From the NCBI RefSeq assembly GCF_025370935.1, contig NC_133479.1:14623213-14687212 (forward strand): a DNA stretch of 64,000 nt, given 5' to 3'. Below, piece after piece: positions 11,054 through 23,724 of this stretch; the stretch's first letter is position 1, and each line of letters starts with the position of its first letter. Origin of the DNA: Choristoneura fumiferana. Its lineage: Eukaryota; Arthropoda; Insecta; Lepidoptera; Tortricidae. The notes below the pieces were generated by a model that worked only from the letters and a program-made list of their open reading frames with translations, was not told the origin of the DNA and did not search any database. Both the position numbers and the translations under genes were made by a program.

Positions 11054-14033
11054 ACGTAGAATAAAAAAAAGTAAAAGCACGACATGCATTATTTTGGGGG
11101 TTAGAACGAAATACTACTCTTATACAACTAATACTAAAACCATCATTACTTTAAGAAACTAGCATCATAATCACGTAAAACATGAGCACTCTTCAAAAGA
11201 TTTGTACCAGACAAACCAAACAACAGGATTTTACCTAATTTTCGATTTATTTTCCCCAAAATGTTGGCTATACCGTAGCTCCCACCCATGATAGAAACTG
11301 AACTAAACGTTTTTGTTCGTTGTTTACAGACTGACTTAAATACAAAATTCTAATAATATGTAAATGCTAACGCTACCTGACACGGGCACAGTTGAGGGTG
11401 TAGAATTAAGTAACGCAATCCTACATGAAAAATGAATGAAAAACCAGAACTTTATACATTTTTCATAACTTTGTGCAAGAAAAGTTGCAAATAAATAGGC
11501 TGCCTCTTGGAACAAAAGGATACATGTAATTGGATTCATTAGGACTAGTTTGTGCGAAGATAGGTACAGATACAGGTCTTATCATTGCTTAGTATGTTTG
11601 CAAAAGGTTTAATAGTTGTAAATCCGATTATTCGTCAATGACTTTCAGATATTTTATAAGTTCTCGTTCTAAATAAGACTTCTCTAAATAAACATGAAGC
11701 AGGAGTAGATTTTACTTCCGCCTGGGTGTTTGTGATCAAAATGATTTTTTATGAGGCACGTTTTTTAGTATTCAGACACCGCTCGTGTAAACTAAGATTT
11801 GAATGAATAACAATACTTGGCATGTTTCAGATATCTACCTGCTAAGGAAGACAAATCGATAATGATTTATTCAACTCTGGGGTTTCGAGGCCGCGTCGCA
11901 ACTACTTTGTTTTCGAATTATCTGGGTTACTAATATCCGCGATGTGGTCTGTGGATGGACCACTAATGCGTCCTATCGGAGGTAAAGTAACCAAAACGCG
12001 GAGGATAAAGGTGTGCCGCGAAAAACATTGCTAGGTAGGTATTGCAAAAAATACGTGGTAAATAATTGAGTATGTTTATTCAGCATGCAGACAATGCGCT
12101 CTACAATGCAAGACGGTGTCAGTCAGCTCCCTTGAGGCCGTCTGAGCTGTTTTGGTCACTGCTACTAGTAGGTCGCCAATTCAATTCACCAGGACCATTT
12201 AGAATATATCTGTAAATATTACAGTTCTTCCATCTAAAAAACACTTACATGACAGACAAAAGAACCCTCGCATTTTAAACGTGATTCATTTGCACATTGT
12301 TCAGGAATGTTCAAAGGGAACATTTACTTTATCATCATCGTAATTGTTTATGTCTTGGCATTCGGCGAGTCACATCGTTTTGAATATGATCATTATCCTC
12401 GACTCGTTAGCGAGAAGGTCAGCGGAGGTGCATCCTTCGAATAGGATGCAGTCTTTTATATCGAGGCCGTTAGCCCTTGGGCTAATGAATCAAATCCTTT
12501 AGTGTGAACGCATTGTCAATACGGAGCGAAATATTAACGACTGCGCGCTCTGCGCACAATGCCAGATTAATTCTCGTTTAAATGTGTGAAATCGTGGATG
12601 GCTGGAATTATAGAGGCGGTTATCGGCGAAATTAAAGGGAACTTGCGTTACTTATAAGTTTCATGACTTGGAACTTTTGTTATGATTAAGCAGGTATATG
12701 TATGAATTCTGTAGATTTTTAAAAGTTCATGATGATGTTACTCAGTGAAATAAGAAAGCAACGAGGAAATCTAGCATTTAAGTGAGTCTTTATAGTGTAA
12801 ACAGATTCGCTAGTTGTAAAGTCACGTGTCTACAAGTCTTAGTAGATCTTGACGTATAAAATAAATGCGAGATGTGTAAAGGCTGCATTCGGCGGCGACG
12901 TTTTGTACCTGCTCAGAGACTTGAATAGCTGCAAAGAAATAGCACTTTTGTAATTAATTATAATTTCTACGTCTGACAGCAGATTACTAAAGAGTAGCTT
13001 TGGCGTGCTCCAACTGAGATATAATGTATGTAAAAATATTTTGTTCGAGTACCTACATCACTGTTTCAAATTTCGCTTTACAGTTAACCGAGTTAGGCGT
13101 AGGAAAGCGTAGCGCAGTCCGTATAAAACCTATGTTCGCAAGCTAAGTGGCGCTTGGGATCCCAGTGGATTTGCCCGTAAGCGGCTCCAGAGCTTGTTTG
13201 CCGGGCGCTCCATTAAAATGGGATCAGCCTCTATGCAGATCTCCTGGACGCTGCGAGCGGAACGCTCGAGATGCACTGCTCGGGGAAATGTATATGAGCG
13301 CGGAATATTCATTATACAAACATCGGGCGGCCTGGGGATTCTGAGCTCTGCATGTCTAGAATACGCATTACAATAAACTGTTCTGTGTGTGGTTTGAGAG
13401 TGACGTGCTATTTAAGCAATGGGTAGCTTTTGAAAATAATTTTATAATATGACCTGAAGTCTAGCTCTAAGCCTTGGCAAGTGACTAATGTAATTAGACA
13501 TTACTCTTAGTCTCTTTATCATCACTCTTAGTGTATATACCGGTGTCAAAAAACTGCCCGACTAATGAAAGCATAAGTATAGGATCGATTTCTCTTAGAC
13601 AAACAAACCACGTAATTCGAATCAATTGGACTAACGCTTCCAGTTTCTGTCCTTAAAATGCTAAAGTGAATTTATAGATGGCACGATTACTTGAGCTTGA
13701 GACCTACGGCAGGCACGTAAGGCAACCATATGGAAGCGGCCCGAGGCAAAGATATTACGATAGCATTGATAGCAAGTCTCAATTAAAACTCTAGACTATG
13801 ACTTATTGCTGGAAAACAATTGATTTCGATTAATACTGACAATGCTACCACTCGATAAAGCATTCCATTACACATTCGCATGCTTTCCCCGCGGCTGTGT
13901 CCTTACTTTGACTTATATGCACAGCAGTGTAGAGTGTAGACATTATTACGCGACACGAGTTGGTTTTAGTTATTGTTGGATAGGTATTGTTTTATTTATT
14001 TATCTTTGCTGATTGTAAGTACCTATTGAAATA
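11054..14033. other. No gene seen
   Basis: AT-rich, with CpG-containing blocks at 11880-12010, 12370-12560 and 13090-13340. Overlapping short ORFs at 13130-13376 occur on both strands in several frames, which suggests ordinary sequence composition. No repeat family or RNA gene recognised. Confidence 0.45.
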
Positions 14034-14315
14034 TTTTTTTTTTTATTCGACGGGATGGCAAGCGAGCAAGTGGGTCTCCTGATGGTAAGAGATCACCACC
14101 GCCCATGAACATCTGCAACACCAGGGGTATTGCAGATGCGTTGCCAACCTAGAGGCCTAAGATGGGATACCTCAAGTGCTAGTAATTTCACCGGCTGTCT
14201 TACTCTCTATGACGAAACACAACAGTGCAAGCACTGCTGCTTCACGGCAGGATTAGCGAGCAAGATGGTGGTAGCAATCCGGGCGGACCTTGCACAAGGT
14301 CCTACCACCTGCAAA
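14034..14315 (-). mobile_element. Non-LTR retroelement 3' end, copy 1
   Basis: Starts with a T-run (the poly-A tail of a minus-strand copy) followed by ATTCGACGGGATGGCAAGCG and CCTGATGGTAAGAGATCACC. It matches 27363-27637 (opposite orientation, with an A-run at its 3' end) and 29671-29944 for about 270 bp. The common truncation point near CTACCACCTGCA suggests a short complete unit, either a SINE-like element or a regularly truncated LINE tail. The 78-codon ORF inside it runs across the repeat and is not a gene. Confidence 0.75.
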
Positions 14316-17300
14316 TATGTCATAAGAATAGCCATTTGCTTTTGCTGCGGCTGGAATATTGAATGAAACTGCAGGGCTCGAACCTACGGAGATATTTAAA
14401 AGACAAGTTACTAACTTAGTAGGTACCTGCCTAATTTAGGAGTAAATAATACGGATTATGTTTCTAAACATTGAAATCGCACAATCGAACTTATATGTTT
14501 TACCGCTATTCTTAGTAAACATGTCCTTCATAAAATTTTACACCTCGTGTTAGATAGATTCATGGAACACGCTATGCGCCATGGTCACGACGCTCCCCGG
14601 GCGATTGCGTAATTGTTTCAAACTCGTCTTTTAATTGTTCTATCGGGAAGGGATTTATGTGCGACGTGATCTCGGATTCATTCGCACAGCTCGCTTCCGC
14701 GCCAGCGCACCATGGGAATGCATCTTTTAATCAAATGTTTCGTTGCCATTTGGTAATAGAATTTTAAATAGCAATTAAAATTGGAGTGGAGCATTACAGC
14801 ACGATTGTTAATTTAAGTTTAAGCTCAGTAAAATAAATCGTGCAGATATCTTCTCTTAGCACTTTCTTGAGTAAATGTTTACAATAAAAAATCTAAATTT
14901 CAGTCTGTAAAATGTTTATATACTGATATTTTAATACTGGTTAATAATATAGAGGTTACGGTAAATAAATTTATTGACATAAGCGACAAAGCGTAGACCA
15001 TTGCAAATTTTAACATGACGCATTGCATTACAGACACAATAAAATTAGTTACTGTTGCAAGGTTTAACCGAAACATTCGAATTACTTGGCATTCAATTTC
15101 TCACACGGTTGGCAAAACAAATCGCATCTCGATTTCGTTCTCGATGAAGGAAAATTTTCGCTCTCTGTTTATTGATAGTGGAGTTGGCTGGGTCGGGATC
15201 AGGTTTGTCAAAGAAGTGTCGAGATGCACGTGTCGCGTGAGATGAGCTGTCAGGCGAGGCGTGGGCACGCGCTCGTGAGATTTACGAGTGTATTTAAACT
15301 GGTTTTACATTAAGCACCAACTGGGCCGATTTGATCGTAAAATCAGCCGTTATGTCTCGAGACAATATCGTCGCTCGTTACCACCCAAGCGCTCGGCTGT
15401 TAAAATAACTCCAGGTTAACTATGGGTCAGTTCTCTTCCAACGTAAGTTGATTCCACTTTCATTCAATCGAGCCTATTATCGAGGCATTCCGTTTGACGA
15501 CTTCGATCGACAATTAAATTCCAGGAAAGATCAGCCGCGTGATAGAGTTGTTTGCCAATAGGAAATTGTTGAAATAAACAAACGTAATGCCGGAATGGAA
15601 ATTATTCAATGGCGAAAGGAGCAATTAAGTGCGCTCAGAATGGAGTGTCGATTGTCCGGACGCGTTCGGCGATCGCTCTACCCATTGTCCGCTGAAATTA
15701 ACAGCGCCGGTAAAAAGCCGGCCGCTATAGCTCTCGAGCCGCTCTAAATTAGAACTCGTTTTGGGGCTAAATTTATTTCACTCAATCATTGGTTTTGGTT
15801 TTATCATTACACGGAATCACGTCGTCCGGGTGTTGCCAGTTAATTGCTAGATCGAGTTGTAATTGATCTCGTGTTCGTTTACTTTCTCAAATATCAGACA
15901 ATCCGGCTATCAAACGGGAATCGAATATGGAAGCCTTTGATTGAAGTGATTGAAAAAGAAATGGAGGGGCGCGAGGCTGCGGCGGCGCGGGCGCGGGCGG
16001 CGGTCGCCGGTATTTTTATAGCCTGTACACGTCCCAGAACGCGCGGGCAACACATTCCCGGCGACGCTACGTTTTTGCAGCGCAACTTTCATTAGACACC
16101 GCACGCCGCAGGGACGAAGCGACTCCTTTTAATAAATGAGTTATGCGTTTATATCCAAGATGGCCGCTCGCTTTATCCCGCTCAGGTGTCAAGAATGTTA
16201 CGATAGCCGGGATGGTTTTTGAGATTGATAGTTAAAATGTTTTTGAGGGACGATTTCAATTTACTTCTCCAAAAGACTGATTTGGTTTAGTGCTACTAAA
16301 CACTGTTCTCATTAATTCAGGCTTGTAACGATTTTATACCTTGTAGTGATTCACTAATTATATATCAACCCAGTCACAAAATGTTATATCCGCACTAAAT
16401 TAAGCAAAAATTTAGTGAATCTACCAGATTATAATAGTTATTTTAATTAATAATTGTAACTTTAGGTACTAGATTTCGTTAGTCAAGGGTCATAAGAAAT
16501 GAAAATGCTTTCGTCTAAACGCTACTAATATCTCATTCAGTTAGTGTTTTAATTAGTTTTTGTGATTGTAATAAATATTCTGGAGGTAACTTTAAGCAAA
16601 CCTTTGTATCCTGAATAATAAAGAAATCCAAATTCTAACGGCTGTCATACCGTTATGTGTTGAATATGGGATCTCCCGATTGGAGTACTGTGAGTGGCGC
16701 TGTCAGGTGTAGGATCCATCAAAATGTGCGCAGGTATTTCCACATTCGGCCGGCTCGATCACGTACGCCCTTTTTGTCAGCTGTAAACGTCCGCAAACCG
16801 CGTTGTTGTCAACTTTCTGTGTGTTTATTTCTCATTCATATTTTTCTTTTGCGTCTGAGCCTGCAATCATGCTTCAACCCTCTTGTTTTTCTGTCGGCGC
16901 CAAATCAAGACTAGTGAAAAAATTATATCAGTAAAAATTTAAAGCGCCGCTTAATGGCCCATTAAAACACCTATCAACTAAGAGTGGTTGCGCAGACTAG
17001 TTTATTTTTAATCGAGATTTATATTCAGAGACTCTTAGGAAATAAAATAATCACAGCGGCGTTGATTTGCATACAATGGTAAAATAATTTTACGCGAGTT
17101 TCGCCGCGTTTAATTCTACTTTTTATTCGGCCTTCGGCGCCCTATCTACGAATCAAACGGACTGCTCGCCGCACGGCCATTTTAAGTGTTAACATTTTTG
17201 CGAAGTCAGCCAATACTATATTTATTGCTTGGAATTTTGTTTACTTTAGCGCACTCCTATATTCTAATATAGCTTATCTGAGCTCCGTAACTCGGAATGG

Positions 17301-18945
17301 TGTTACACAAAAATACCAAGAAGCGGATTGGATTTAGTTGAGTACCTATTGCTTTTAATTTATGTCACAGAGCTACTGACCCTGAAAGTTGACGGTAACG
17401 TTTGGATAAGTATTTACGTCTCGTATAGGCCATAAAGTGCATCGGCCGCGAGTAGTTGTCTGGGGCAGACTGCGTGGCGCACGAGCGGTGCGAGGTCGGG
17501 CTCGCAGCGGCCGGCGCGAGCCTCGGCGGCGCCGGCGGCAAACACATGCAACACACCGCGCGATAACGTACTCCTACACCCTCGATTAATCCACACAAAA
17601 AACAGTAAGCCTACCCGCAACACAATTCACATTCAGAGCGAACGTCGCCTGTCATAAATTCAGCACAAAAGTGCGAGCGACGGCCGACTAGCAACAAAAG
17701 GGCATGACTTTTCCCGCAAAAAAAGATGATCCTTAATCTGATTAAATCTCCATCGCAGCCGACGTCGGCCCGTGAAAGATTAATGAATATTTGTGCGAGG
17801 ATTCCTGACGCTGGGTTGGCACGTAGCGTTGTCATAATCATATTAGCCGCAAGGAGACTGGCGGCCGGCTGCGGGCACGCACGCACCGCAGGGTTATGCT
17901 AGCCTACTTACTCAATCGCAACAAGGGTCCATACCCTAGTGGTGCTGCGAGCGTGACACCTTCGCTTTGCCGGCAATACCTACTTCCGCTCTAACTTTAC
18001 GATGTGTGTGCACGACACGAGACATTACGTGGACGTGAAATGTAAAGAGATACTCACCTAGCCCGCAATTTTCTAGAGTAATAACGACTATAAAGCAGTC
18101 GCCCAGACGCTTTTCAACTCTTAAAGTAACAAAGGTAAGTGAAAACTTTGCTTACTATTATGGCGCAAAGGCTTACCTAATAAGATGCAAAAATAAATAA
18201 TTGAAATTCAATGGAGATTGTTTCCGACACGTGGTATTTAACTCGTGGGCAAGACGCCTTTCAATTCAGTGAACAAATAAAGCAATGAATGATTTGTATG
18301 ACATAGGAGATACTTTATAATGGCCACGTCCAAGAACAGCGTAACAGTATGTTAATGTAAGGATCTTATTACGAGCAATGCTCTAGTAGCGAGCTCATTA
18401 CAATTTTTAATCCGGCTGTCTGTACATAAAGTAGCGATAACAAACATGGCGCAGATACTCGCGATACGCAACGCGTTAATATAAGTGTTTTCACCATATG
18501 AATTATACATCGAATTGTGTTCACCCGGGCTCTTTATCTGGCAAGCTACGGGTGCATCGAACACATTATACCTTGAACTGAGCTAGATTTTATTGCACTG
18601 TAGAAAAAACATAAGACTGTACAGTCATATGAGGATAAGCCGATAGTATGAAAGAAAAACTATAACGAACTCGGTCTCGGATCCCAACGACACAATTGCC
18701 ATTTTCGAGTTTCAAGTGAGCTCAATAAACACAGTCGTAAAAGAAATCAATTGGGCCCCGAAAGAAATTAAACGTAAGAATGTATTGTTCCATACAACCG
18801 TAAACAAAACGAAAATCATTGTTTGCGTTAACCAGGTCTCAGGTCGTTTTCGACCTGCTTTCGTAAACATAAATCGCATTAAATAAAGGTATAATTTATG
18901 GCGTCCATCTATAGTGAATAAGTAGGTACGATCGATTTTACATAC
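14316..18945. other. No gene seen; GC-rich patches
   Basis: Several blocks are CpG-rich: 15660-15760, 15960-16110, 16740-16810 and especially 17440-17560. ORFs appear there on both strands at once (15844-16104 and 17365-17886), which is expected from composition and not from coding. A donor-like GTGAGT on the minus strand at about 18053-18058 (after GCTAG) has no open coding segment attached. Possible regulatory DNA. Confidence 0.4.
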
Positions 18946-18969
18946 CTGCTCGCTTATGACTCTACCCAT
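18946..18969 (-). CDS. Weak candidate first coding exon (8 codons)
   Basis: The minus strand reads an ATG, seven further codons (peptide MGRVISEQ) and then CAG followed by the donor GTATGT, ending in phase 0. Position -3 before the ATG is G, acceptable for translation start. Against it, there are upstream ATGs in the preceding 20 bases and the segment is so short that chance is likely. It is listed because it shares strand and phase with the stronger candidates at 30-33 kb and with the start phase of the 8743-8933 exon. Confidence 0.2.
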
Positions 18970-19095
18970 AACAACGCATTATTTTCATCTAAAAGTCAAC
19001 ATAAGTTACAAATAAGTACGCAATAACGCAGCAATGGAATTAAAAAGAAGAGTTTTAGAAGAACGCTGGTATTAATAAAAGTTATTAACGTAGAG

Positions 19096-19389
19096 CAGAG
19101 GTTTTCAACCGGTGTGCCGGGCACACCACCAGTGTGCCGCGTATATTTCAGGTGTGCCGCAATCGCCGCAAAGTGTATGCGATTCGTACAAAAAGGTGTC
19201 AACGAGACCCTATTAATAAGCATCCGCTGTCCGTTACGTTATACATATTATGGGTAGGTATACTGTACGGAACCCTTTAGGTACTCTACATGCCAGTCCG
19301 ACTCGCACTTGGTTATTTCTTACTGGTGTGCCGTGAAACTTTTCTGAACGAAAAGTGTGCCGTTAAACCCAAAAGGTTGAAAACGCCTG
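19096..19389. mobile_element. Non-autonomous hAT-type transposon
   Basis: Ends are CAGAGGTTTTCAACC and GGTTGAAAACGCCTG, a 15-bp inverted repeat with two mismatches. The element is flanked by a perfect 8-bp direct repeat ACGTAGAG (19088-19095 and 19390-19397), the target duplication length of hAT transposons. The motif GTGTGCCG recurs at 19112, 19132, 19152, 19326 and 19355 near both ends, typical of hAT subterminal transposase-binding repeats. Only 294 bp long with no transposase. The middle carries a GGGTTCCGT-family scrap (see 19255-19320). Confidence 0.9.
19255..19320 (-). mobile_element. GGGTTCCGT-family fragment inside the hAT element
   Basis: TGTACGGAACCCTTTAGG is joined within 30 bases to CAGTCCGACTCGCACTTGG, the two end blocks of the widespread lepidopteran GGGTTCCGT repeat. 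The interior of that repeat is missing. Either it inserted and was deleted internally, or the hAT element captured it. Confidence 0.5.
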
Positions 19390-20420
19390 ACGTAGAGTCT
19401 TATTAAAACCATTTTTTTAACACAAAACGTTGTACTAAGTTAATAAGATGTGTACATTTTGGAATTTAGAATTACGTTTAATTTCAAAATGGACAATAAA
19501 ACCACAGATAGATAGATGCGCCGTGCACTTGCTTTTACAGGACTTCATACAATGTGAGCAATTTCTCCTACGGTAGGAAAAAAGATGTTAGTGATACGAG
19601 TACAACTGGTGTTACAACATACCTCTACAGTGTCCGGCGACGGTCACTTGAGGCATAAAACAGGTGTAGATCTCAAAGATAGTAATTAATTATCAGATAC
19701 AGCTTGTGGCTGTAATAAAGCCAGCTCATCAAAGATTCAGCCGAGCAAACAAAGAGCGTGCTCCGCGAGCATTAACCGCCATAAGACATCATAAACGGAG
19801 CACCATCATCTGGGCTTATAAAAAATTCATGCTCATCTCACATTTCGGCGCCCCTCTTAATTTCGCGTGAGGCTCTTCTTGGTTCGTGTAAAAACTTCGG
19901 GTGTCTTTTTATGACTTTTACTGCGGTATAATTGGGGAGGGGCGAGCGCTCGTGTCCCCGAGGTGACATAAATACACCCCCCATACTCCACCTTACGCCA
20001 CCCCCGGCTTAATCTCATGTGCGGAAGTAGTTCGCATTAAAATGTCTTGGCTACCAAGCTTCGAGCTAAATTAATTCAAAGAAGTGCCAGTTACTCGCGA
20101 GTCGCAACCCTACCCGATAAAATATGTTATTGAAATGTTAAAAACACTGGCACAGTCATTATTTCCTATTGAACATTGCTATGTTATACTAAAGCTGGCT
20201 AATAAGATCAGTAAGATCCCTTTCAAATTGAATGTTTGCCTGTTTGTCTGCGTGAGTGCATGCACATAACGTTCAATAGGGACCACGTGTATAACTAAAC
20301 GAAGTTGATATTAAAACTTAACGCAGACAGAATGGTTTTCGGCTATTAGGTAGGGCAACATCAAACAAAAAAGTACAGTATTTTTGTACCTACATACTCG
20401 TGCTACGCATACGCGTGCGT
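19390..20420. other. No gene seen
   Basis: Includes a CpG-containing block at 19740-20040. A 61-codon ORF at 20084-20269 has no recognisable feature. Confidence 0.5.
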
Positions 20421-20541
20421 GTGAGAGTTGCGGGAAACCGGTGGATGCAAGTGGCGAGTTGTCGTTCATTGTGGCGTTCTAAGGGGGAGGCCATTGTTCA
20501 GCAGTGGATGTCTTCCGGCTGATACCTAATGATGATGATAC
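20421..20541 (+). pseudogene. RTE-type LINE, C-terminal fragment and (GAT)n tail
   Basis: An in-frame fragment reads VRVAGNRWMQVASCRSLWRS, continues through GEAIVQQW and stops at TGA 20520-20522, followed within 10 bases by a GATGATGATGA tail. The pattern RWMQ...WR..GEA.VQQW is the end of reverse transcriptase ORFs of RTE-type retrotransposons common in moths. Other fragments of the same group lie at 39311-39735, 42188-42435, 46195-46345 and 54930-55035. The 5' part is absent, so it is a dead truncated copy. Confidence 0.75.
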
Positions 20542-20970
20542 TCGTGCTTCTTTTGTATAGTAGGTATCAGCCGAAACTAACATATAAATATCAAAAAAAA
20601 AACACCCCTAGGTTACGTATTTATACGTAAAATACAAATCCGTTTATATATTGAACCGAGTAATTCCTCCGTCCAAAATTATTTTACCAAATAAGTTATT
20701 TGTATCAGTATGTGATACTAGAAAAAAATCTAAAACTTTTGTCAAACCTGAGATTTTTTTTATGATAATTCCTTGTTTTGACGCTCATTTTTATCGGAAA
20801 ATTGCTCTGTAATTTTTTCTTCTTATATGATCTTAGAATATAATTTGACGTAGTGGGTAAGAAAAAAAAATGCATACCCAAATTTATGTATTTTAGAACT
20901 ATTAAAAACTGAGAGTGGAAAATTTCTCAGCCTGATCTTTTTTTAAATATATACTAAGTAGTAACGTATA

Positions 20971-21058
20971 CAGTTGGAGGAGGCCTATGTCAAAAGACAC
21001 ACCGAACTGAGGGACATTTAATGATAATTAATAACATACACAAATATAGAAAACTACC
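20971..21058 (+). pseudogene. LINE C-terminal scrap of a second type
   Basis: The frame QLEEAYVKRHTELRDI ends at TAA 21019-21021. The ending EEAYV resembles the last residues of some lepidopteran non-LTR retrotransposon ORFs. It is too short for firm placement and differs from the VQQW ending of the RTE copies in this window. Confidence 0.35.
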
Positions 21059-21598
21059 AGTTCGGAACAGAAAGGCTATATTATTATTTTTATTATATAA
21101 CGTATACACTTAAATCCAAAAAAACCCCGCTGGTACACCCCGCTCCCTACACACTGCTCCCGGTATGTTTAGTTTTTAATACGCTCGCTATTTTTTTGGA
21201 TGATTTTATAGTTGAATGGAAAGAAAACTGTGAACTTAATTCAATAAATAAAATGGATAGAGAAACTTTCCACAGCGAGTAAAAAGGCAATTTCTGAGGG
21301 GTCCACTACCTTTATTTCCTACACTATACGAACAATAATGCTACTGTTACCGCGATATTATGTCTTTGAAGTAAATTCACGGCAGATTTTGCGACAGATT
21401 CCGTTATACATATTTTCGTTTAAAGCCGTAATCGTGAGGAATATTCCTTGTTATGACAATGAACCCCGCAAAGGGCTATAAAAATCAGGTTTTGAAAATT
21501 AAATATTAAATAAGATCTTATAGGTACATTTGCAAAATCATCAGAGCATATTGGGTAAAAGTACATTCCCGTTTATTTTTGTTTCCCCAACAACCCAA
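21059..21598. other. No gene seen
   Basis: AT-rich sequence with no recognised repeat or coding signal. Confidence 0.5.
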
Positions 21599-22122
21599 CC
21601 CAAAAAATCTTCCAAGCGCGAGTCGGACTCGCGCACGAAGGATTCTGTTCGTGCCATTATCTAAGCATACAACATTAGACATTAGCAAAAAAAAACGGCA
21701 AAAAAATCAAGTTTGTTGTATGGGAGCCCCCCTTAAATATCTATTTTATTTTAATTTAATTATTTACTTTTAAATTGATTATACAACTAAATATTCTGTG
21801 AATATTTTAAGCGTCTACCTGTTGCCGTTATTAATAGCAAGCAAAAAACGGCAACAAAATCACGTTTGTGTTGTATGGGAGCCGGGAGCCCCCCTTAAAT
21901 ATCTATTTTATTCTGTTTTAGTATTTGTTGCTATAGCGGCCACAGTAATACATTATCTGTGAAAATTTCAAGTCTCTAGCTATTACCTCTCAAGAGATAG
22001 AGCCGTGTGACTGTGACGGACGGACGGACGGACGGAGGGAGGGAGGGACAGACAGACAGACAGACAGCGGAGTCTCAGTAATAGGGTCCCGTTGGAACCC
22101 TTCGGTTACGGAACCCTAAAAA
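21599..22122 (-). mobile_element. GGGTTCCGT-family repeat with internal duplication
   Basis: Read on the minus strand it begins TTTTTAGGGTTCCGTAACCG and ends CGCGAGTCCGACTCGCGCTT, the end blocks of a repeat seen throughout lepidopteran genomes. The middle holds two direct copies of a unit of about 155 bp (21684-21840 and 21841-22005), both containing a GGAGCCCCCCTTAAATATC block. The (GACG)n, (GAGG)n and (ACAG)n runs at 22014-22070 are the variable simple-repeat part near the end. It has no protein. How this family transposes is not clear to me. Confidence 0.7.
22014..22070. repeat. Compound tetranucleotide microsatellite
   Basis: Three runs follow without a gap: (GGAC)n, (GGGA)n and (CAGA)n, about five, four and five units. 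The runs lie inside the GGGTTCCGT repeat, where related copies also carry GTCTGTC-type runs. Confidence 0.9.
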
Positions 22123-23299
22123 GAAAGCTAGCTCAAATACTTGTGAGCAAAAGAATATGAAAATCCTTTTGAATAACACCAGTTTCATATTAAGTTGTTG
22201 TTCCTGAAATCTAACTTTGAGACTCCAAAGTTCTTAAAGGGTGAAACACTATTCGAAATTCAGAGCTAATATAGGTTCAAGGCTTTCAATATCAAAGAAG
22301 GATGGTCTCAGAGAGTCAGCAAATGCGATTTCAATTTTATTAGAGGCAGCAGTGATGCGCGTGGTGGCGCGCGCGGCGACGGCGGCCAAGGTGGCGCGCA
22401 TGTACCTATGTGTATTTATTTGCAAATTCCGAATAGCTTTCAATATGTAGAGGCGCGAGTGACTCCCGCCTGTCGATCCTCTCCAATATCGCGCTCCTCG
22501 TGTGAGACGTCACGGAGGCGACGCCATTATTCGACGCGACGATTGACTCACACGGGAGCAGCCTTCTGAGGACGCCGCATGATAGATGGCGACACAAAAA
22601 ACATATCCGTAATTGAGATTTCTATTACTGAAATTGAGAGCGACCGATCCGTTTTTTCGTGTTTGTTTACATAATGTGAGTGGTGACAGCGACGGCACAC
22701 TATCGCGTTTCGGAAGCGTTCGCGGACGTCAATTTGTATATTGTCATTATTAGATTTGAGGCGGGAAGTTGGGGGCTGCCATCCATCATGGTGTGACACG
22801 CTGGTCCGATATCGCGCCTAATACGTATTGATTTCCCACTTAGCGTTTTTCTTGGGAATCGCGGCGCTCCACCCTTCCGCCGCGCGGCCGGAGGCCTAAC
22901 GAGCTGTTTGTCCTCCACTCGGGCAAGTAGGGCGCCACCGCAGCCAGCGCCAAGTCGCGCTGTCCCAGTGCGCCGAGCCCGCCGCCCACTGTTTACAACT
23001 TATTAGTTAGTAGTGTGTTCGAAATCTACTTAATAGGGTGAGAAAATTAACAAAATCATGGGAAAAAATACATGTAGTTTTGAAAATTGGTAGTCATACC
23101 TTGCGGTATCCAGATGAACATACTAAAAGTCCTCAAGGCTGGGGGCTGTGCTGAGGGTGTAGGGGGGGGGGGGCTTCTTCTTATTCGGCTTTATTTGATC
23201 CTACTATAAGTAGGTATAAATTTAATGACCGAATTAAAAAACACGTTCTAATTTGTTATTCTGATCAACTGACAAATAACTCGTAGGAATTCACTAAGA
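22123..23299. other. GC-rich noncoding block, no gene seen
   Basis: 22340-22990 is strongly CpG-rich compared with its flanks, with GCGCGCGGCGACGGCGGCC at about 22369 and a second block at 22860-22985. ORFs on both strands (22241-22918) overlap in several frames with no recognisable domain. A 13-base G run lies at 23161-23173. The block may be a promoter or enhancer, but no exon can be defended. Confidence 0.4.
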
Positions 23300-23724
23300 A
23301 ATGTGAATTTCAGAATTAAATTATTATTATTATTATTTTTAAATTTATGACGGTGGAAGCAGTCTACACTTCCACTGAACGTAGATAATAGTTAGTGTTT
23401 AGTTTTGTAACTAAGGGACCCCATAAATCCCTGTATTATTATTATTATTTAATTGTATACTGTAGTTTTAGTTTTTAAGTTTGTTTTTTTACTCTTTATT
23501 GTATACTGTAGTAACTAAGTACAGTGTAGTTTTTAAGTATTTTATTTGTAATTATTTTATGTTGAAAAAATGACTTTCTGCCAAGTTTCTTGCGGCGCAT
23601 TCTTCTTGGCAATGATGGTCTTTCCGAAAGAGCTGGTAGTTTAAAAAAATGACGTTTAAAAGTGCCCATTGCGGCCTATTTAGGTACTGAATAAATGATT
23701 TGAATTTTGAATTTGAATTTGAAC
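23300..23724 (+). mobile_element. LINE 3' UTR with (TTTGAAT)n tail
   Basis: The last 165 bases carry CCAAGTTTCTTGCGGCGCAT, CTTTCCGAAAGAGCTGGTAG and AATAAATGATTTGAATTTTG, ending in repeated TTTGAAT (23698-23722). This is the 3' end of a non-LTR retrotransposon common in moths. Upstream sequence to about 23300 is AT-rich with ATT repeats and may belong to the same 3' UTR, but that boundary is a guess. The minus-strand ORF across it is an artefact. Confidence 0.7.

Noticed and set aside
15844..16104. ORFs on both strands in alanine/arginine-rich frames
   Set aside because: Simultaneous frames on both strands in a CpG-rich block reflect composition. No splice sites or domains.
17365..17886. Overlapping minus-strand ORFs as exons
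   Set aside because: Three frames open at once over GC-rich DNA, no domain, no consistent acceptor and donor pair.
18053..18062. Donor-like GTGAGT on the minus strand as end of a first exon
   Set aside because: No start codon with an open frame leads into it. A noncoding exon cannot be excluded but is unsupported.
22014..22070. Regularly spaced repeats as a CRISPR-like array
   Set aside because: Plain tetranucleotide microsatellites with no spacers, in a eukaryotic genome.
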